Assembly: GCA_963826505.1 (NCBI GenBank)
Contig: CAWGXG010000008.1
Coordinates: 1,736,001-1,800,000, forward strand
Reading direction: 5' to 3'
From: CAWGXG01 sp963826505
GTDB taxonomy: Bacteria; Chloroflexota; Anaerolineae; Aggregatilineales; Aggregatilineaceae
Length of the DNA: 64,000 bases
Within the stretch, counting starts at the first letter, position 1; every line of letters begins with the position of its first letter. Positions 62,321-64,000 of this stretch are shown here, piece after piece. The position numbers and the translations under genes were made by a program. The notes under the pieces were generated by a model. It was given only the letters and a program-made list of their open reading frames with translations. It was not told the origin of the DNA and ran no database searches.

Positions 62321-63628
62321 TTATAATACCCGCATCAGCAGCGGAACCAGCATTTCGCGGTCGGTCAACCCGCCATGACGGCTAAGCGAACCATTCTGAC
62401 GGCGCGGCCGATCGTCGACGACCACCCCCTGCCGCACGAGCACCGTCAGATCACCGAGCCGGGGGCCGCTTTCGCTGTACGGGGTTTCGGGCCCAAACAA
62501 CCCGGCCCGCAGCGCCTCAGTCGTGGCCAAGGGAGCTACCTTGTTCCCGAACTGCTCGCGCAGCAGCGCCGCCACTGGCTCGCGATAGCCATCGCGCAAA
62601 TACAGGTGCGTGAAACGCCCCTCACCCCCCAGACCACAGCGCAGCGCCTCGTTAACCAGGGCGCACTCACCCACGTTGACCGAGTCAGGGACCGGCGTGT
62701 GCCCATGATCGGCAGCCAGCATAAACAAGGTGCGCCCATCGCCGACGCCTTGGGCGGCCAGCGTGTCGCGCAGATCGGTGAACTGGCGGCGAATCTCCGT
62801 GATCGAGTGCTCGGTCACGGTCCCATGCAAATGGGAAATTCCGTCTACGGCCCCCCAGTAAATGTTAACAAAACAACGGTTGCGGCGGGTCTTGTGCAGC
62901 AGATTTCGCAGTTCGATCCACAAATCAGTATATCCATAATGCCGGACGGCCTGCCGCACACCGCGATGCATTACGCGCGACAGGCCACTGCCATACAGAT
63001 CATTTTGCAGCAGCACATAAGCGGGAATATCGTGCGCGGCCAGCGTTTCACCCAGCGTAGGCACCGGCAAGAAGGTGTCAAAGTCTAGACCCCATTCTTC
63101 GAGCGCCTCGTTGCGATGCCTGCCATTGAGCGGCCTGTAATGCAGCAGACTGGCCAACACGCCGAACTCACGCAGCAGCACGCGCGTGCCGACCATACCG
63201 GTCGCCGCCGGGCTGGCCCCGCTCCAAATACACGGTAGCGCGGCGGCGGTCGTGCTGGGCGCGATGGAAGTGATTGGGGTCAGCGTGCCACTTTCGCCGA
63301 CCAGGTCCGCGACCGCCTGTGCAGTGGCCGCGTCCTCGGCAATGACTTCGTTTAGCAGCCGCCAGCCCAACCCATCGGTGATAAAGAGCACGACGCGGCG
63401 AATATCACCTTGCAGATGCTCCCACAGGCGACCATCTAACGGAGCCGTTCCCAGAGTCCCGCCCGATGTTTTGCCGTCCAGCAAGCGGACAACGGTGTGG
63501 GCCAGATTGCGGATGGACAACCCGTCGTAACAGGGAAAGACCAGCTCGTCAGCCCAGGGGGAATCAATGGTCATGGGACGGTGCCCCAAAATGGTCTGTT
63601 CGAGGGTGGTCGCCAACGGTTCGGGCAT
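62321..63628 (-). CDS. Alkaline-phosphatase-fold (nucleotide pyrophosphatase/phosphodiesterase-like) protein
   Basis: A 435-residue protein of the alkaline phosphatase superfamily. VVLFITDGLGWRLLNEVIAE gives the first metal-ligand Asp. SIAPSTTAAALPCIWSGASP supplies the nucleophilic Thr region, and FVNIYWGAVDGISHLHG and MLAADHGHTPVPDSV supply further metal ligands. HGGLTDREMLVPLLM at the C-terminus is the final one. There is no signal peptide. GAGG precedes the ATG, and a minus-strand TATAAT lies about 45 bp upstream. The substrate is unknown. Confidence 0.8.
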   Translation of the reverse strand: MPEPLATTLEQTILGHRPMTIDSPWADELVFPCYDGLSIRNLAHTVVRLLDGKTSGGTLGTAPLDGRLWEHLQGDIRRVVLFITDGLGWRLLNEVIAEDAATAQAVADLVGESGTLTPITSIAPSTTAAALPCIWSGASPAATGMVGTRVLLREFGVLASLLHYRPLNGRHRNEALEEWGLDFDTFLPVPTLGETLAAHDIPAYVLLQNDLYGSGLSRVMHRGVRQAVRHYGYTDLWIELRNLLHKTRRNRCFVNIYWGAVDGISHLHGTVTEHSITEIRRQFTDLRDTLAAQGVGDGRTLFMLAADHGHTPVPDSVNVGECALVNEALRCGLGGEGRFTHLYLRDGYREPVAALLREQFGNKVAPLATTEALRAGLFGPETPYSESGPRLGDLTVLVRQGVVVDDRPRRQNGSLSRHGGLTDREMLVPLLMRVL

Positions 63629-63672
63629 GCGGATTCCTCATCATACGGGTAATAAAGGCGCAAAACAGGGTC

Positions 63673-63678
63673 ATTATA
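63673..63678 (-). promoter_or_regulatory. -10 element for the 63628 gene
   Basis: Minus-strand TATAAT about 45 bp before the start codon; the -35 is unclear. Confidence 0.5.
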
Positions 63679-63918
63679 CCGCAACTCGCCACCAGCGTCG
63701 CCTGTTAATGTTGAGTGATCCACCGTCCGAATAGGAGTTCAGGCGAGTATTCAGTTAGAAAACGGTTAAGATGTCCGGAACAGCCTACGTCAAGCTGTCG
63801 CCTGGACTACGCTTGCTGGGCTGTTGATAGGCGGCCTCTTGAGTTTGGAACGAATATTGTTTAGACTCTTATTAACACACCAGCTAAGGTTGCAAATCGC
63901 ACAAGGGGAATGGGAGCA

Positions 63919-64000
63919 ATGAGAACTACACATCGATGGATCGTCGCCGTGCTCGTGGCGACACTGCTTATGGTTTCGGTTGGCGGCGTGGGGCGCAGTT
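63919..64000 (+). CDS. Start of a secreted or membrane protein, cut by window edge
   Basis: An ATG at 63919 preceded by GGGAG opens a frame that runs to the window end: MRTTHRWIVAVLVATLLMVS, then VGGVGRS. The basic start and hydrophobic core form a signal peptide or signal anchor. The product cannot be identified from 27 residues. The upstream 290 bp (63629-63918) shows no other gene. Confidence 0.65.
   Translation, partial: MRTTHRWIVAVLVATLLMVSVGGVGRS

Noticed and set aside
1..64000. tRNA or rRNA genes
   Set aside because: I looked for TPsiC-like GTTCRANYC with acceptor pairing and for rRNA-like stretches and found none; a covariance-model search would settle it.

Overview
This 64 kb window reads as a chromosomal segment of a GC-rich bacterium, most likely a member of the Chloroflexota (Anaerolineae-like). 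That assignment is an inference. It rests on many secreted or lipoproteins with Thr/Pro-rich 'TPTPTATP' linkers, SH3b-decorated envelope proteins, a two-subunit glycine decarboxylase, and a mosaic of small operons on both strands. I see no rRNA, tRNA, CRISPR array, phage block or insertion sequence.

Layout. 0-11 kb: a site-2 protease (cut by the window edge), a frameshifted GAF-domain histidine kinase, a ThuA/Gfo-Idh-MocA pair, a STAS-like protein, a four-gene minus-strand operon (metallo-hydrolase, two SAM-fold proteins, alkaline-phosphatase-fold enzyme), a DM13 protein and a methyltransferase. 11-21.7 kb: an orphan solute-binding protein, a PAS histidine kinase with a GNAT gene, a lipoprotein beta-propeller, a collagen-like lipoprotein, a YbhN-like membrane protein, an AlkX/YcaQ DNA glycosylase and rarA. 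21.8-28.8 kb: AMMECR1, lipoproteins, a large (alpha/alpha)6 glycosidase-like protein, a membrane-anchored methyltransferase with a zinc ribbon, and a LysM lipoprotein. 29-37.8 kb: one-carbon and Fe-S genes (YgfZ, A-type carrier), a SpoIIE-type phosphatase, a thrB-like GHMP gene, then a tandem glycine riboswitch driving gcvH-gcvPA-gcvPB. 37.9-53.3 kb: an envelope and signalling block (pre-peptidase-like protein, Ser/Thr kinase with SH3b ectodomain, a MurF-alanine racemase fusion lacking its catalytic residues, tgt, uppP, substrate-binding lipoproteins, an SH3b protein, an LCP protein with SH3b, and a TIR-TM-FGE fusion). 53.5-64 kb: uncharacterised membrane proteins, PIG-L deacetylase/cutA, a GT39-like mannosyltransferase, a GHMP sugar kinase, a TPR protein, an alkaline-phosphatase-fold enzyme, and the start of a secreted protein.

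Most notable: (1) the MurF-Alr fusion has lost the P-loop Lys, the PLP Lys and the catalytic Tyr, so it is probably a double pseudoenzyme. (2) Six of the seven recognisable frameshift lesions lie within 29.8-35.3 kb, which includes the gcv genes; three in gcvPA cancel out. (3) The glycine riboswitch P1 helix overlaps the terminator stem, which predicts an ON switch. (4) A TIR domain is joined through a membrane helix to an FGE-like domain without the catalytic cysteines. (5) Two convergent genes overlap antisense by 316 bp.
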